Source: an uncultured Pseudomonadales bacterium
GTDB taxonomy: Bacteria; Pseudomonadota; Gammaproteobacteria; Pseudomonadales; Cellvibrionaceae
NCBI GenBank assembly: GCA_938048505.1
Contig: CALIUX010000212.1
Span: 1-11,752 of the forward strand
DNA length: 11,752 nt
Direction: 5' to 3'
Part shown: in pieces, positions 1 through 7,322 of the stretch
Numbering within the stretch: the first letter of the stretch is position 1
How the letters are laid out: every line of letters starts with the position of its first letter
Translations under genes and position numbers: made by a program
Notes under the pieces: model-generated
Told to the model about the DNA's origin: nothing
Seen by the model: the letters and a program-made list of their open reading frames with translations, nothing else
The model's database searches: none

Positions 1-1
1 G

Positions 2-1726
2 CTATATTTTCTGCATTAAAAGATCAACAATTTCATCTTTATTTAGCATTTGAGAATCTTCGTCTCTTCGGCCTTTATACTCAATTTCATTATTGGCCAA
101 GCCGCGATCTCCAACCACAATGCGATGCGGGATACCAATGAGTTCTACATCAGCCAACATGCTGCCTAGGCGTGCTTTGGGTTCATCTAGCATTAAAACA
201 TCAACACCTGCTGCGCTGAGTTGATCATGTAATGCTTGGCAAGTGTCAGCAACGGCGTCTGATTTATGCATGTTGATGGGGACGATGGCGACTTGAAAAG
301 GCGCAATCGCACTTGGCCAGATAATACCGGCATCATCATTATTTTGTTCTATTGCTGCGGCAACAACGCGTGTAATACCAATACCATAACAGCCCATTGT
401 CATGACAGTTTCTTTGCCGTTTTCGCTTAAAACAGTCGCGCCCATGGCTTTTGAATATTTATCACCCAGCTGAAAAATATGACCCACTTCAATGCCGCGC
501 TTAATGTGGAGTTGCCCGTTGCCGCAAGGAGAGGGGTCGCCATTCTCAACATTACGGATGTCTGCAATGCTCGAAAATTGAGCGTTAGTCTCCCAATTGC
601 TGTTTTGTATATGGAAGCCATCTTGGTTGGCGCCGCAAATAAAGTTACGTGCAGCAACGGCTGAGCGGTCGGCAATAGTTGTAATGGGCAGGTTAATGGG
701 GCCGATGGAGCCGATCGAAACGCCCAGCTCCTTTTGAATGCGCTCTTCACTAGCAAACGTCAAAGGGCTGCTTATTTCAGGTAGCTTTTCAGCTTTGAGT
801 TCATTAAGTGTATGGTCGCCTCTTACAACTAATGCAACGAGAGGTTGCTCTTCTGACTCATCATTTTTTTCACCTAAAACAATCAGTGTTTTCAATGTTT
901 TATCTGTTGGGCTGTCGCAAAAGGCGGCAACTTCTTCGATCGTTTTTTGTGAAGGCGTTGCAATGGTTTTAGACGTGCCAATAATTGCTTCATCACTTTG
1001 AGCTGGTGCTAGGGCTTCGGCCATTTCGATGTTGGCAGCAAAGTCACTGCTGTCACTAAAGGCAATATCATCTTCACCGCTTTCTGCGAGTACATGGAAT
1101 TCATGTGATGCCGAGCCGCCGATAGACCCTGTATCGGCCTCAACGGGTCTAAAGTTCAAGCCGATACGGTTGAAAATCGCACAGTATGTTTCATGCATGA
1201 CATCATAAGTAGCTTGTAGGCTATCTTGATCTATGTGAAAAGAGTAGCCGTCTTTCATGATGAACTCGCGTGAGCGCATGACCCCAAAACGTGGGCGCAC
1301 TTCGTCGCGGAATTTGGTTTGCACCTGATAAAAATTAGCAGGCAATTGCTTGTAGCTTTTTAGCTCATTGCGCACCAGGTCTGTAATCACTTCTTCATGG
1401 GTTGGCCCAAGACAAAAGCTGTTGGTATGGCGGTCATTGAAGCGTGTCAGTTCAGCACCATACTGCTCCCACCGGCCTGACTCTTCCCAGAGTTCAGCGG
1501 GCTGCACAATGGGCATTAGAACTTCCTGCGCACCGGCTTTGTTCATTTCATCGCGAACGATCGCTTCGACTTTGCGCAAGACTTTTAGGCCCAGCGGTAA
1601 CCAGCAGTAAAGGCCTGAAGATAGCTTGCGTATCATGCCCGCTCTGAGCATAAGCTGATGGCTGATCACAACGGCGTCGGAGGGCGTTTCTTTTTGTGTG
1701 GCAATTAAAAATTGTGTTGCGCGCAT
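2..1726 (-). CDS. proS: Prolyl-tRNA synthetase, bacterial type with editing domain
   Basis: Charges tRNA-Pro with proline in the cytoplasm. The 574-residue product is close to the E. coli length (572) and similar from end to end. Class II signatures are visible: motif 2 around [17 protein letters not shown] (139-155) and motif 3 around [17 protein letters not shown] (445-461). Between them lies the INS editing domain (about 224-405) that removes misacylated Ala-tRNA-Pro; it keeps [23 protein letters not shown] and a lysine at 279, where E. coli has its editing lysine. The anticodon-binding domain is at the C-terminus. I chose the ATG at 1726 because [18 protein letters not shown] matches the family N-terminus, and the promoter at 1763-1791 would start the RNA near 1756. 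An in-frame TTG at 1756 would add ten unmatched residues. The stop codon lies at positions 2-4, so the gene is complete. Confidence 0.97.
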   Translation of the reverse strand: MRATQFLIATQKETPSDAVVISHQLMLRAGMIRKLSSGLYCWLPLGLKVLRKVEAIVRDEMNKAGAQEVLMPIVQPAELWEESGRWEQYGAELTRFNDRHTNSFCLGPTHEEVITDLVRNELKSYKQLPANFYQVQTKFRDEVRPRFGVMRSREFIMKDGYSFHIDQDSLQATYDVMHETYCAIFNRIGLNFRPVEADTGSIGGSASHEFHVLAESGEDDIAFSDSSDFAANIEMAEALAPAQSDEAIIGTSKTIATPSQKTIEEVAAFCDSPTDKTLKTLIVLGEKNDESEEQPLVALVVRGDHTLNELKAEKLPEISSPLTFASEERIQKELGVSIGSIGPINLPITTIADRSAVAARNFICGANQDGFHIQNSNWETNAQFSSIADIRNVENGDPSPCGNGQLHIKRGIEVGHIFQLGDKYSKAMGATVLSENGKETVMTMGCYGIGITRVVAAAIEQNNDDAGIIWPSAIAPFQVAIVPINMHKSDAVADTCQALHDQLSAAGVDVLMLDEPKARLGSMLADVELIGIPHRIVVGDRGLANNEIEYKGRRDEDSQMLNKDEIVDLLMQKI

Positions 1727-1762
1727 AAATTCGGTGCGTCCTGAAAATTCAAACAATTCCCC

Positions 1763-1791
1763 ATTTTATGTCAGATAATAGTCCTTGTCAG
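1763..1791 (-). promoter_or_regulatory. Sigma-70 promoter of proS
   Basis: On the minus strand, CTGACA (1786-1791, five of six matches to the -35 consensus) and TAAAAT (1763-1768, five of six matches to the -10 consensus) are separated by exactly 17 bp. Transcription would begin near 1756, about 30 nt before the proS ATG at 1726. This separates proS from nrdA, which already ends at a terminator. Confidence 0.65.
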
Positions 1792-1853
1792 GAGGATATG
1801 AGCACAAAGATATCTTTTCAGTATGACGGGGGAGAGTAAAGCAAATATCGAAC

Positions 1854-1890
1854 AAAAAAGGGCTGATATTGCAACATATCAGCCCTTTTA
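1854..1890 (-). terminator. Intrinsic terminator of nrdA
   Basis: A perfect 10-bp stem, GGGCTGATAT (1860-1869) with ATATCAGCCC (1876-1885), has a 6-nt loop. On the minus strand it is followed by a run of six T (complement of 1854-1859), as expected for Rho-independent termination about 100 bp after the nrdA stop. The other flank reads TTTTATTG on the plus strand, so it may work weakly in both directions. It sits between nrdA and the proS promoter. Confidence 0.85.
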
Positions 1891-1986
1891 TTGTACGTTA
1901 ATTGGGTGTGTATTATTCAGTGTTAATGGCTATTTTGCATCAAACACTTCAAATGGATTACTTACTGCCTTGATTGCTGGCAAGTG

Positions 1987-4905
1987 TTATTGGCAGGCCT
2001 CGCAATCGGGGTCATCCAATGAGCAAGCGTTGGGCACATCTGCTGGACCTGCAGCTTCTGGGATTACAGGCGCAGCTGCTTGTGGTGCAGCTGTTTGACT
2101 GTTGCCCGATGACACAGCGTTATGTGTACCGCGCTCAACTGTTGATTTTTCCGTGCTCGAAGCGGCTAAAGCGCGCAAATAGTAAGTGGTTTTGAGGCCG
2201 CTATACCATGCCATGCGATAAGTAACATCCAGTTTTTTACCGTTTGCACCCGCAATATAGAGGTTTAGGCTTTGAGCTTGATCAATCCATTTTTGGCGAC
2301 GTGATGCGGCATCAACTAACCAGCGAGGCTCCACCTCAAACGCTGTGGCGTACATGGTTTTGATGTCGTCTGGTACGCGGTCAATTTTTTGCAATGAACC
2401 TTCATAGTATTTCAGGTCGTTAATCATCACGTTATCCCACAAGTTGCGCGCTTTAAGCTCGCGAACCAAGTAAGGGTTAACAACGGTGAATTCACCTGAC
2501 AGGTTCGATTTAACGTACAGGTTCTGATATGTCGGCTCAATCGATTGGCTCACGCCCGTAATGTTGGCAATGGTTGCGGTTGGAGCAATCGCCATCACAT
2601 TGGAGTTGCGCATGCCTTGCTCTTTCACTGTGGAGCGGAGCGTATCCCAGTCAAGCCGTTGGGTTTTATCGACACTGATGTATTTTTCGCCGCGATTTTC
2701 TTCAAGTATCTTGATTGAATCGATGGGTAAAATACCTTTGCTCCACAATGAGCCATCAAATGTGCCGTAACTGCCGCGCTCAGCAGCAAGATCGCTAGAG
2801 GCTTTAATGGCGTTGTAGCTCACAAGCTCCATGGATTCATCGGCAAAGGTTACGGCTTCTTGGCTGCTGTAAGCAATGTGTTGCTTATATAAAGCATCTT
2901 GGAAGCCCATGATACCAAGGCCTACTGGGCGGTGACGCATGTTACTGGTGCGTGAAGACGGTACGCTGTAATAGTTAATGTCGATGACATTATCCAGCAT
3001 ACGCACAGCGGTTTTAATGGTACTTGCGAGTTTCTCTTTGTCTAACTTGCCGTCAACAATGTGTTGTGCCAAGTTAACGGAGCCCAAGTTACAAACAGCA
3101 ATTTCTTCATTGGCCTTAGTGTTAAGAGTGATCTCAGTACACAGGTTTGATGAGTGAACAACACCTGCATGCTGCTGTGGGCTACGTAAGTTGCAAGGGT
3201 CTTTAAAGGTAATCCACGGGTGGCCCGTTTCAAACAGCATTCCCAACATTTTACGCCACAAGTCGAGTGCTCTGACTTTTTTGAAGAGGGCAATTTTCCC
3301 TTCTGCGGCAAGCTGTTCGTATTCTTCGTATTTCTCTTCGAAGGCTTTCCCGTAGAGGTCATGTAAATCAGGTGCGTCGCATGGTGAAAAGAGTGTCCAC
3401 TCTTTATCATCAAACATACGCTTCATGAATAAATCTGGTACCCAGTTGGCGGTATTCATGTCATGGGTACGTCTGCGGTCATCACCTGTGTTTTTACGCA
3501 GCTCTAAAAATTCTTCAATGTCTAAGTGCCATGTTTCGAGGTACGCGCACACGGCCCCTTTACGTTTACCGCCTTGGTTAACGGCAACAGCTGTGTCGTT
3601 GGCTACTTTTAAGAACGGCACAACACCTTGTGATTTTCCGTTAGTGCCTTTGATGTACGAGCCTAAAGAGCGTACGGGCGTCCAGTCATTTCCGAGTCCG
3701 CCTGCAAATTTACTGAGCAAGGCATTGTCTTGCATTGCGCCATAAATACCATAGAGATCATCCGGGATGGTGGTGAGATAACACGATGATAGCTGTGGGC
3801 GTAATGTACCGGCATTAAATAAAGTGGGTGTTGAGCTCATATAGTCAAAAGAGCTCAATAGGCGATAAAACTCGATAGCGCGCTCGTTTTTATTTTCTTC
3901 GCGCTCAGCAAGGCCCATGGCCACACGCATAAAGAAGATTTGCGGTAATTCAAAGCGAGTGCCATCGCTGTGAATGAAGTAGCGGTCGTAGAGTGTTTGT
4001 AAGCCTAAATAGGTAAATTGCAGGTCACGCTCACCAATCAATGCTTTACCTAACTGATCAAGATCGAACTCTAATAGTTTTGGATCCAGTAGCTCGAGGT
4101 CAACACCTTTTTGAATATAAGCGGGAAGGGCAGTGGGGTACAGAGCGCTCATTTCAGTCTGCGTTGCACTCTGGGCAACGCCTAAAAAGCGAAGCGCTTC
4201 TGAGCGTAATTTATCGAGCAATAGGCGTGATGTCGCAAATGAATACTCGGGCTCGCGCTCAACCAAGGTGCGAGACGAAATCACAAGCGAGGTATTCACA
4301 TCTTCTTCTGTGACACCGTCATAAAGATTACGCAGGGTTTCACTCAAGATGGCGCTTGGCTCGGTATGGGGTAAGCCGCTGCAGGCTTCAGAGACTAGCG
4401 TATTTAAACGCTTGATATTCAATGGCTGACTACTGCCATCACTCTGTTTTACGCTGATGCTAGGGTAGTTTGCTTCGTCTTGTGTGAGTTCTTGCTGGGC
4501 TTCGCGTAGCTTGGTGCGTTCGGTGCGGTAAATAACATAGTCACGCGCAACTTTATGCTCGCCTGTGCGCATGAGTGCCAGTTCAACTTGGTCTTGAATT
4601 TCTTCAATATGAATTGTGCCACCAGAAGGCATGCGACGGCGAAAGATAGATGTGATCTGATCGGTTAGATTCTCAACCGTTTCATGGATTCGGCTGGATG
4701 CGGCAGCTGTGCCCCCTTCAACGGCCAAAAAAGCTTTTGTCATCGCTACAGAGATTTTATCGGTGTGGTAGGGCACAACCGTGCCATTACGCTTGATAAC
4801 ACGTAGCTGGCCTGGCGCATGCGCCTCTGCGTTGCTTGCTGGTGTGGTATTCGCGTTTGCACTGGCGGTTGCCGCAACGGTACTGCGTTCCGTCTCTGTA
4901 TGCAT
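1987..4905 (-). CDS. nrdA: Class Ia ribonucleoside-diphosphate reductase, alpha (large) subunit
   Basis: Reduces ribonucleoside diphosphates to deoxy forms, together with a radical-bearing NrdB. The 972-residue protein is longer than E. coli NrdA (761) because it has two N-terminal ATP-cone regions (about 33-135 and 148-240), after a low-complexity Ala/Thr/Asn head (1-32). Catalytic residues are in place: the radical cysteine in NLCTE (N587, C589, E591), the redox pair C375 (SSCYL) and C605 (AVCNLGS), and the radical-transfer tyrosines Y908-Y909 (TTYYLR). A flexible Ala/Gln/Pro linker (about 920-958) leads to the swinging-arm cysteines C961, C968 and C971. I chose the ATG at 4905 because TCAGGAG lies six bases upstream; an in-frame TTG at 4938 sits inside a hairpin. 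A terminator follows and no nrdB is adjacent. Two ATP cones occur in Pseudomonas-type NrdA; their dATP response here is inferred. Confidence 0.97.
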   Translation of the reverse strand: MHTETERSTVAATASANANTTPASNAEAHAPGQLRVIKRNGTVVPYHTDKISVAMTKAFLAVEGGTAAASSRIHETVENLTDQITSIFRRRMPSGGTIHIEEIQDQVELALMRTGEHKVARDYVIYRTERTKLREAQQELTQDEANYPSISVKQSDGSSQPLNIKRLNTLVSEACSGLPHTEPSAILSETLRNLYDGVTEEDVNTSLVISSRTLVEREPEYSFATSRLLLDKLRSEALRFLGVAQSATQTEMSALYPTALPAYIQKGVDLELLDPKLLEFDLDQLGKALIGERDLQFTYLGLQTLYDRYFIHSDGTRFELPQIFFMRVAMGLAEREENKNERAIEFYRLLSSFDYMSSTPTLFNAGTLRPQLSSCYLTTIPDDLYGIYGAMQDNALLSKFAGGLGNDWTPVRSLGSYIKGTNGKSQGVVPFLKVANDTAVAVNQGGKRKGAVCAYLETWHLDIEEFLELRKNTGDDRRRTHDMNTANWVPDLFMKRMFDDKEWTLFSPCDAPDLHDLYGKAFEEKYEEYEQLAAEGKIALFKKVRALDLWRKMLGMLFETGHPWITFKDPCNLRSPQQHAGVVHSSNLCTEITLNTKANEEIAVCNLGSVNLAQHIVDGKLDKEKLASTIKTAVRMLDNVIDINYYSVPSSRTSNMRHRPVGLGIMGFQDALYKQHIAYSSQEAVTFADESMELVSYNAIKASSDLAAERGSYGTFDGSLWSKGILPIDSIKILEENRGEKYISVDKTQRLDWDTLRSTVKEQGMRNSNVMAIAPTATIANITGVSQSIEPTYQNLYVKSNLSGEFTVVNPYLVRELKARNLWDNVMINDLKYYEGSLQKIDRVPDDIKTMYATAFEVEPRWLVDAASRRQKWIDQAQSLNLYIAGANGKKLDVTYRMAWYSGLKTTYYLRALAASSTEKSTVERGTHNAVSSGNSQTAAPQAAAPVIPEAAGPADVPNACSLDDPDCEACQ

Positions 4906-4930
4906 TGTGTTCTCCTGAGAAACAATAAAA

Positions 4931-4947
4931 GCTACCAACGAGGTAGC
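4931..4947 (-). promoter_or_regulatory. Terminator-like hairpin in the nrdA leader
   Basis: On the minus strand GCTACC-TCGTT-GGTAGC forms a perfect 6-bp stem with a 5-nt loop, followed directly by TTTTATTG and then the Shine-Dalgarno sequence of nrdA. The stem ends about 26 nt before the ATG. The shape fits a weak intrinsic terminator or attenuator, or a structure protecting the 5' end if transcription starts nearby. Function is inferred. Confidence 0.45.
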
Positions 4948-5211
4948 GTAAAAATAATAAAAGGGTGCGTACTAACCGGATATGCCCTGCAAGCCTATTT
5001 GTTATTGTCTTGCCAATTAGGCGCTGTGCCTTTGCTCTTTCTGCAGCGATTTGTCTAATGCTGCTTTTGTTTACTGCTATTTGTGCTCATGTATGCGGTG
5101 CATAGCTCACAAATCTAGGGGAGCAGAGCGAGGCGAAGCGTCGTTGACTGGCGTTTGTTAAGGTGTCTTGCGGTGTCTGTTATAGGTTTGGTATCAGGTT
5201 AGTGCTTACGG

Positions 5212-5258
5212 GTATTTTGCATTGTGTTCAGAATGAGGCAAAACACCATATGTTGGGT
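5212..5258 (-). promoter_or_regulatory. Tandem NrdR boxes upstream of nrdA
   Basis: ACACCATATGTTGGGT (5243-5258) matches 13 of 16 positions of the NrdR consensus ACACWATATATWGTGT. Exactly 31 bp away, GTATTTTGCATTGTGT (5212-5227) matches 10 of 16, with its right half (ATTGTGT) matching fully. Known NrdR sites come in pairs, about three helical turns apart, with a 15-16 bp gap; here the gap is 15 bp. NrdR represses nrd genes when dATP/ATP levels are high. The position upstream of a class Ia nrdA fits. Confidence 0.6.
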
Positions 5259-5329
5259 TTGGTTCGTGCTATACATACAAGATAATGCGGTTTGCTCTAA
5301 GTTGCAACCACATAAGTTGGGGTGAATAA

Positions 5330-5361
5330 TGTGGGTAATATGTGGATTTTGCTGTGGGTAA
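5330..5361 (-). promoter_or_regulatory. Cluster of three DnaA-box-like sites upstream of nrdA
   Basis: On the plus strand TGTGGGTAA (5330-5338), TGTGGATTT (5341-5349) and TGTGGGTAA (5353-5361) lie 11 and 12 bp apart in the same orientation. The first and third differ by one base from TGTGGATAA, the complement of the DnaA box TTATCCACA; the middle one differs by two. The E. coli nrdAB promoter is known to carry DnaA boxes, so control of nrdA by DnaA is a reasonable inference. Confidence 0.45.
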
Positions 5362-5464
5362 CTGCCGCTAACGCAAGCCCTGCGCGGACTCTATGGCAGG
5401 TCGAACTTATGTCTCAGATGGGTAAAGAATTTTTAAGTGGCGCGTGTTTTTTTGTTGGGAAAGG

Positions 5465-5581
5465 ATGCTGGTGGTGACACTTGCGTTCTTGGTTATATCA
5501 AGCAGTCTATTTTATGTCTTATCGCTCTTTTTGAATTGCTCTATTTTGAGGGATAAGAGCAGTTTGAGCTTGTTTATTTGA
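5465..5581 (+). CDS. Possible small hydrophobic protein (38 residues), unproven
   Basis: An ATG-initiated reading frame of 38 codons lies opposite the nrdA control region and overlaps the last 8 bp of holA on the other strand. The predicted peptide is almost wholly hydrophobic for its first 28 residues (LVVTLAFLVISSSLFYVLSL and on), then has RDK and a short Ser/Leu tail ending in FI. This resembles a single membrane-spanning segment. The upstream GGGAAAGG is purine rich but too close to the ATG for an ideal ribosome binding site. T-rich DNA often encodes hydrophobic strings by chance, so this may not be a gene. I recognise no family. Confidence 0.18.
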   Translation: MLVVTLAFLVISSSLFYVLSLFLNCSILRDKSSLSLFI

Positions 5582-6620
5582 GTTGTTGCTGTATAGAGCG
5601 AGTCGAGAGTGCACGAACCCCTGCCAGCATTAAAACAATGTCATTGAGGAGTGACCAAGGCTGTTGGCGGCTGGCCCCTTTAATTGCTCTGTCTGCTAGC
5701 ACGCACTGGCGCAGTAACAGCCTTAATTGACCGGGCTTTAGGCGATTCAGCGCCTGCTTTATAAGAGGCAGGCGCTTATCAAAAATACCATGTTGTCTTG
5801 CAATGCTGTCTAGCGGCGTACCATTCTGTTTGGCAAAAAACAGCGCATTTAAAGCGCGAATCTCTCGTGCTAACGCCCATAAGACAATGGTGGTTTCGGT
5901 GCCTTCTTCACGCAATCCTTGAAGGGTGCGTACGGCAGCGCGGGCATCGCCGCTGGTGGCACGATCAACCAAGCTAAAGATATCAAAGCGCGCACTATCG
6001 ACTACGGCATTGGCCATGGTGGCGCCATCAATGACTTTGTCTTGCGTGACGAGCTTGAGCTTTTGAATTTCTTGAATGCACGCCAGCAAGTTACCTTCTA
6101 CTTTGCTCGCCAGTACGCTCACAGCATCATGATTGGCTTTGAGCCCTTCTGCCTTCAGCCGGAGATCAACCCAACGGTGAAAGAATTTTGGGCTAATAGG
6201 CCAAATTTGAATAGACCCACCAATGGCATCCAACCCTTTAAACCACTTGGCTTTTTGTGTGTTGCGGTCAATCTTTGGAAAAATAAGCAGTAGTAGGGTA
6301 TCGGGGCTCGGATTTTGACTGTAAGCCTCTAGGGCTTTTTTGGCGGCATCATTAGGTTTGGCGGTATGGCTACGCACTTCAATTATTTTTCGCTCAGCAA
6401 ATAAGCTTAAGCTGTTGGCGCTTTGCAGTAGCTGCTGCCAGTCGAGCCCGCCTTCCGTATGATAAAGCTCGCGCTCACTAAAACCTTGATCGCGCGCGGC
6501 TTGCCGCAAAGCATCGCATGCTTCCTGCACCAAAAGCGGTTCATCGCCGCTAATAATATAAACGGGCAGTAGAGCATTTTTGCAGTGCTGGTTGAGTTGG
6601 TCAGCGTTAATCTTAGCCAT
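5574..6620 (-). CDS. holA: DNA polymerase III subunit delta (clamp-loader)
   Basis: Delta is the part of the clamp loader that opens the beta sliding clamp during DNA replication. The 348 residues match the family length (343 in E. coli). Family features are the GDEPLL segment near the N-terminus (25-30), the long AAA+-like N-terminal region, the helical stretch EGNLLACIQEIQKLKL (175-190), and DSARFDIFSLVDR (208-220) opening the C-terminal collar domain. It begins 5 bp after the lptE stop codon, and the upstream TTTAAATCAC holds no good Shine-Dalgarno sequence, so translation is probably coupled to lptE. In E. coli nadD follows holA; here the next gene on the strand is nrdA, after a long gap. 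The gene is intact. Confidence 0.95.
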   Translation of the reverse strand: MAKINADQLNQHCKNALLPVYIISGDEPLLVQEACDALRQAARDQGFSERELYHTEGGLDWQQLLQSANSLSLFAERKIIEVRSHTAKPNDAAKKALEAYSQNPSPDTLLLLIFPKIDRNTQKAKWFKGLDAIGGSIQIWPISPKFFHRWVDLRLKAEGLKANHDAVSVLASKVEGNLLACIQEIQKLKLVTQDKVIDGATMANAVVDSARFDIFSLVDRATSGDARAAVRTLQGLREEGTETTIVLWALAREIRALNALFFAKQNGTPLDSIARQHGIFDKRLPLIKQALNRLKPGQLRLLLRQCVLADRAIKGASRQQPWSLLNDIVLMLAGVRALSTRSIQQQLK

Positions 6621-6625
6621 GTGAT

Positions 6626-7159
6626 TTAAAGGCGCGCTTGTGCTGGGTAGCTATTCTTTTTGGGCGCTTTTGTCAAAATACGATTGATTAGCTCTTGGCG
6701 CATCTCTTTAAGCAGGGTTTGCTCTTCTTCGTCTTTTGCAAGGTTACTGCCTGGGATAAAGTCAAAGACTCGCTGGGTGCTAACGGTATTGGCAATTTGG
6801 GGTTGCGCGTGCTCGCGAATGTACTTGAAACTAACGGTTAAGTGGAGTTCATATTGCGCTGCGGAGCCAATATTCGTAACCGCAACCGCGCGCTTTTCTT
6901 GTCTTTCTTGGTCTAACCACAGCCGAATGGGCGCAGTGGACGATAACGTGACGCCTCTGCGGTTAAGTGTTTGCTGGAGTTGCCTCGCGATGGGGGCGTA
7001 GCGATCTTGTGTATCAAGCGCCAGAGTATCTGGTAAGGCGCCTTGATCAAACCCGCGTAATTGCCAGCCACAGCCACTAAGAGAAGCACTTATGATGACT
7101 GCAGTGGCAAGCGCCATGAAGACGCGTATTCGTTTGCTCATTACCAGCACATGATGCAT
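6626..7159 (-). CDS. lptE: LPS-assembly lipoprotein LptE
   Basis: LptE is an outer-membrane lipoprotein that plugs the LptD barrel and helps insert lipopolysaccharide into the outer leaflet. The 177-residue product has a lipoprotein signal: basic residues (KRIRVF, 9-14), a hydrophobic stretch, and a lipobox LSGC with the acylated cysteine at 30. The mature part begins CGWQLRGF, typical of the family, with a conserved beta-rich region including YELHLTVSF. The start at 7159 is backed by AGGAG eight bases upstream; a later ATG at 7141 would leave a shorter signal and lacks this site. It sits between leuS and holA, the classic gammaproteobacterial order. The C-terminus is basic (KAPKKNSYPAQARL). 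Confidence 0.93.
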   Translation of the reverse strand: MHHVLVMSKRIRVFMALATAVIISASLSGCGWQLRGFDQGALPDTLALDTQDRYAPIARQLQQTLNRRGVTLSSTAPIRLWLDQERQEKRAVAVTNIGSAAQYELHLTVSFKYIREHAQPQIANTVSTQRVFDFIPGSNLAKDEEEQTLLKEMRQELINRILTKAPKKNSYPAQARL

Positions 7160-7183
7160 AAATGTTTCTCCTGATTTGATTGT

Positions 7184-7202
7184 GCCCGCGTTTCCAGCGG
7201 GC
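7184..7202 (-). other. GC-rich hairpin between leuS and lptE
   Basis: GCCCGC (7184-7189) and GCGGGC (7197-7202) form a perfect 6-bp stem around a 7-nt loop, about 25 nt before the lptE start and just upstream of its Shine-Dalgarno. On the minus strand it is followed by ACAATCAAATC with no T-run, so it is a poor terminator. It could mark the RNA between the two genes for processing or stability. Function is unknown. Confidence 0.45.
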
Positions 7203-7236
7203 TTCTCGTGCCACAGCTTTCTTGTTATAGCTTATC

Positions 7237-7279
7237 TTGCTATGGCTCTGCTTGTGACGGCTTTGCTTATGGCTCTGAT
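7237..7279. repeat. Short direct repeat in the leuS-lptE spacer
   Basis: TATGGCTCTG occurs twice, about 29 bp apart (near 7241 and 7269), within a stretch rich in GCTT and GGCT words. The spacer of 163 bp between leuS and lptE shows no open gene and no terminator. The repeat is short and may be chance or slippage. Confidence 0.35.
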
Positions 7280-7322
7280 GTCAGTGTTAACTGAGTTTGT
7301 AGCCAATTAGTCTGCAACGAGC

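Larger units (their letters stand above)
4906..5573 (-). promoter_or_regulatory. 668-bp nrdA upstream control region (gap between nrdA and holA)
   Basis: This gap lies between the nrdA start and the end of holA. On the nrdA strand, from far to near, it holds three DnaA-box-like sites (5330-5361), a pair of NrdR-box-like sites (5212-5258), a possible -10 element TATAAC (5179-5184, five of six matches but no convincing -35), and a terminator-like hairpin (4931-4947). A second -10-like TATTAT lies at 4954-4959, also without a clear -35. I could not fix the transcription start. If it is near 5172, the leader would be about 265 nt. The plus strand contains one short hydrophobic ORF (5465-5581). 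I found no tRNA or other known RNA and no clear terminator after holA. Confidence 0.6.

Noticed and set aside
1727..1756. Longer proS from a TTG at 1756
   Set aside because: The added ten residues do not match the family, and the promoter would start RNA at about this point.
1823..2098. Plus-strand reading frame of 91 codons
   Set aside because: It runs through the nrdA terminator and the antisense of the nrdA 3' end, and the peptide resembles no family.
4906..4938. Longer nrdA from a TTG at 4938
   Set aside because: The strong Shine-Dalgarno sequence serves the ATG at 4905, and the TTG lies within a hairpin.
4819..5058. Plus-strand frame of 79 codons over the nrdA start
   Set aside because: Antisense of the nrdA 5' end; cysteine-rich nonsense composition, no ribosome binding site.
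4906..5172. Adenosylcobalamin riboswitch in the nrdA leader
   Set aside because: Such switches control some nrd genes, but I find no B12-box-like sequence on the nrdA strand.
5537..5561. Hairpin TGCTCT/AGAGCA after holA as a terminator
   Set aside because: The loop is 13 nt and there is no T-run on the holA strand, so it does not qualify.
5919..6293. Plus-strand frame of 124 codons inside holA
   Set aside because: Shadow of the well-supported holA on the opposite strand.
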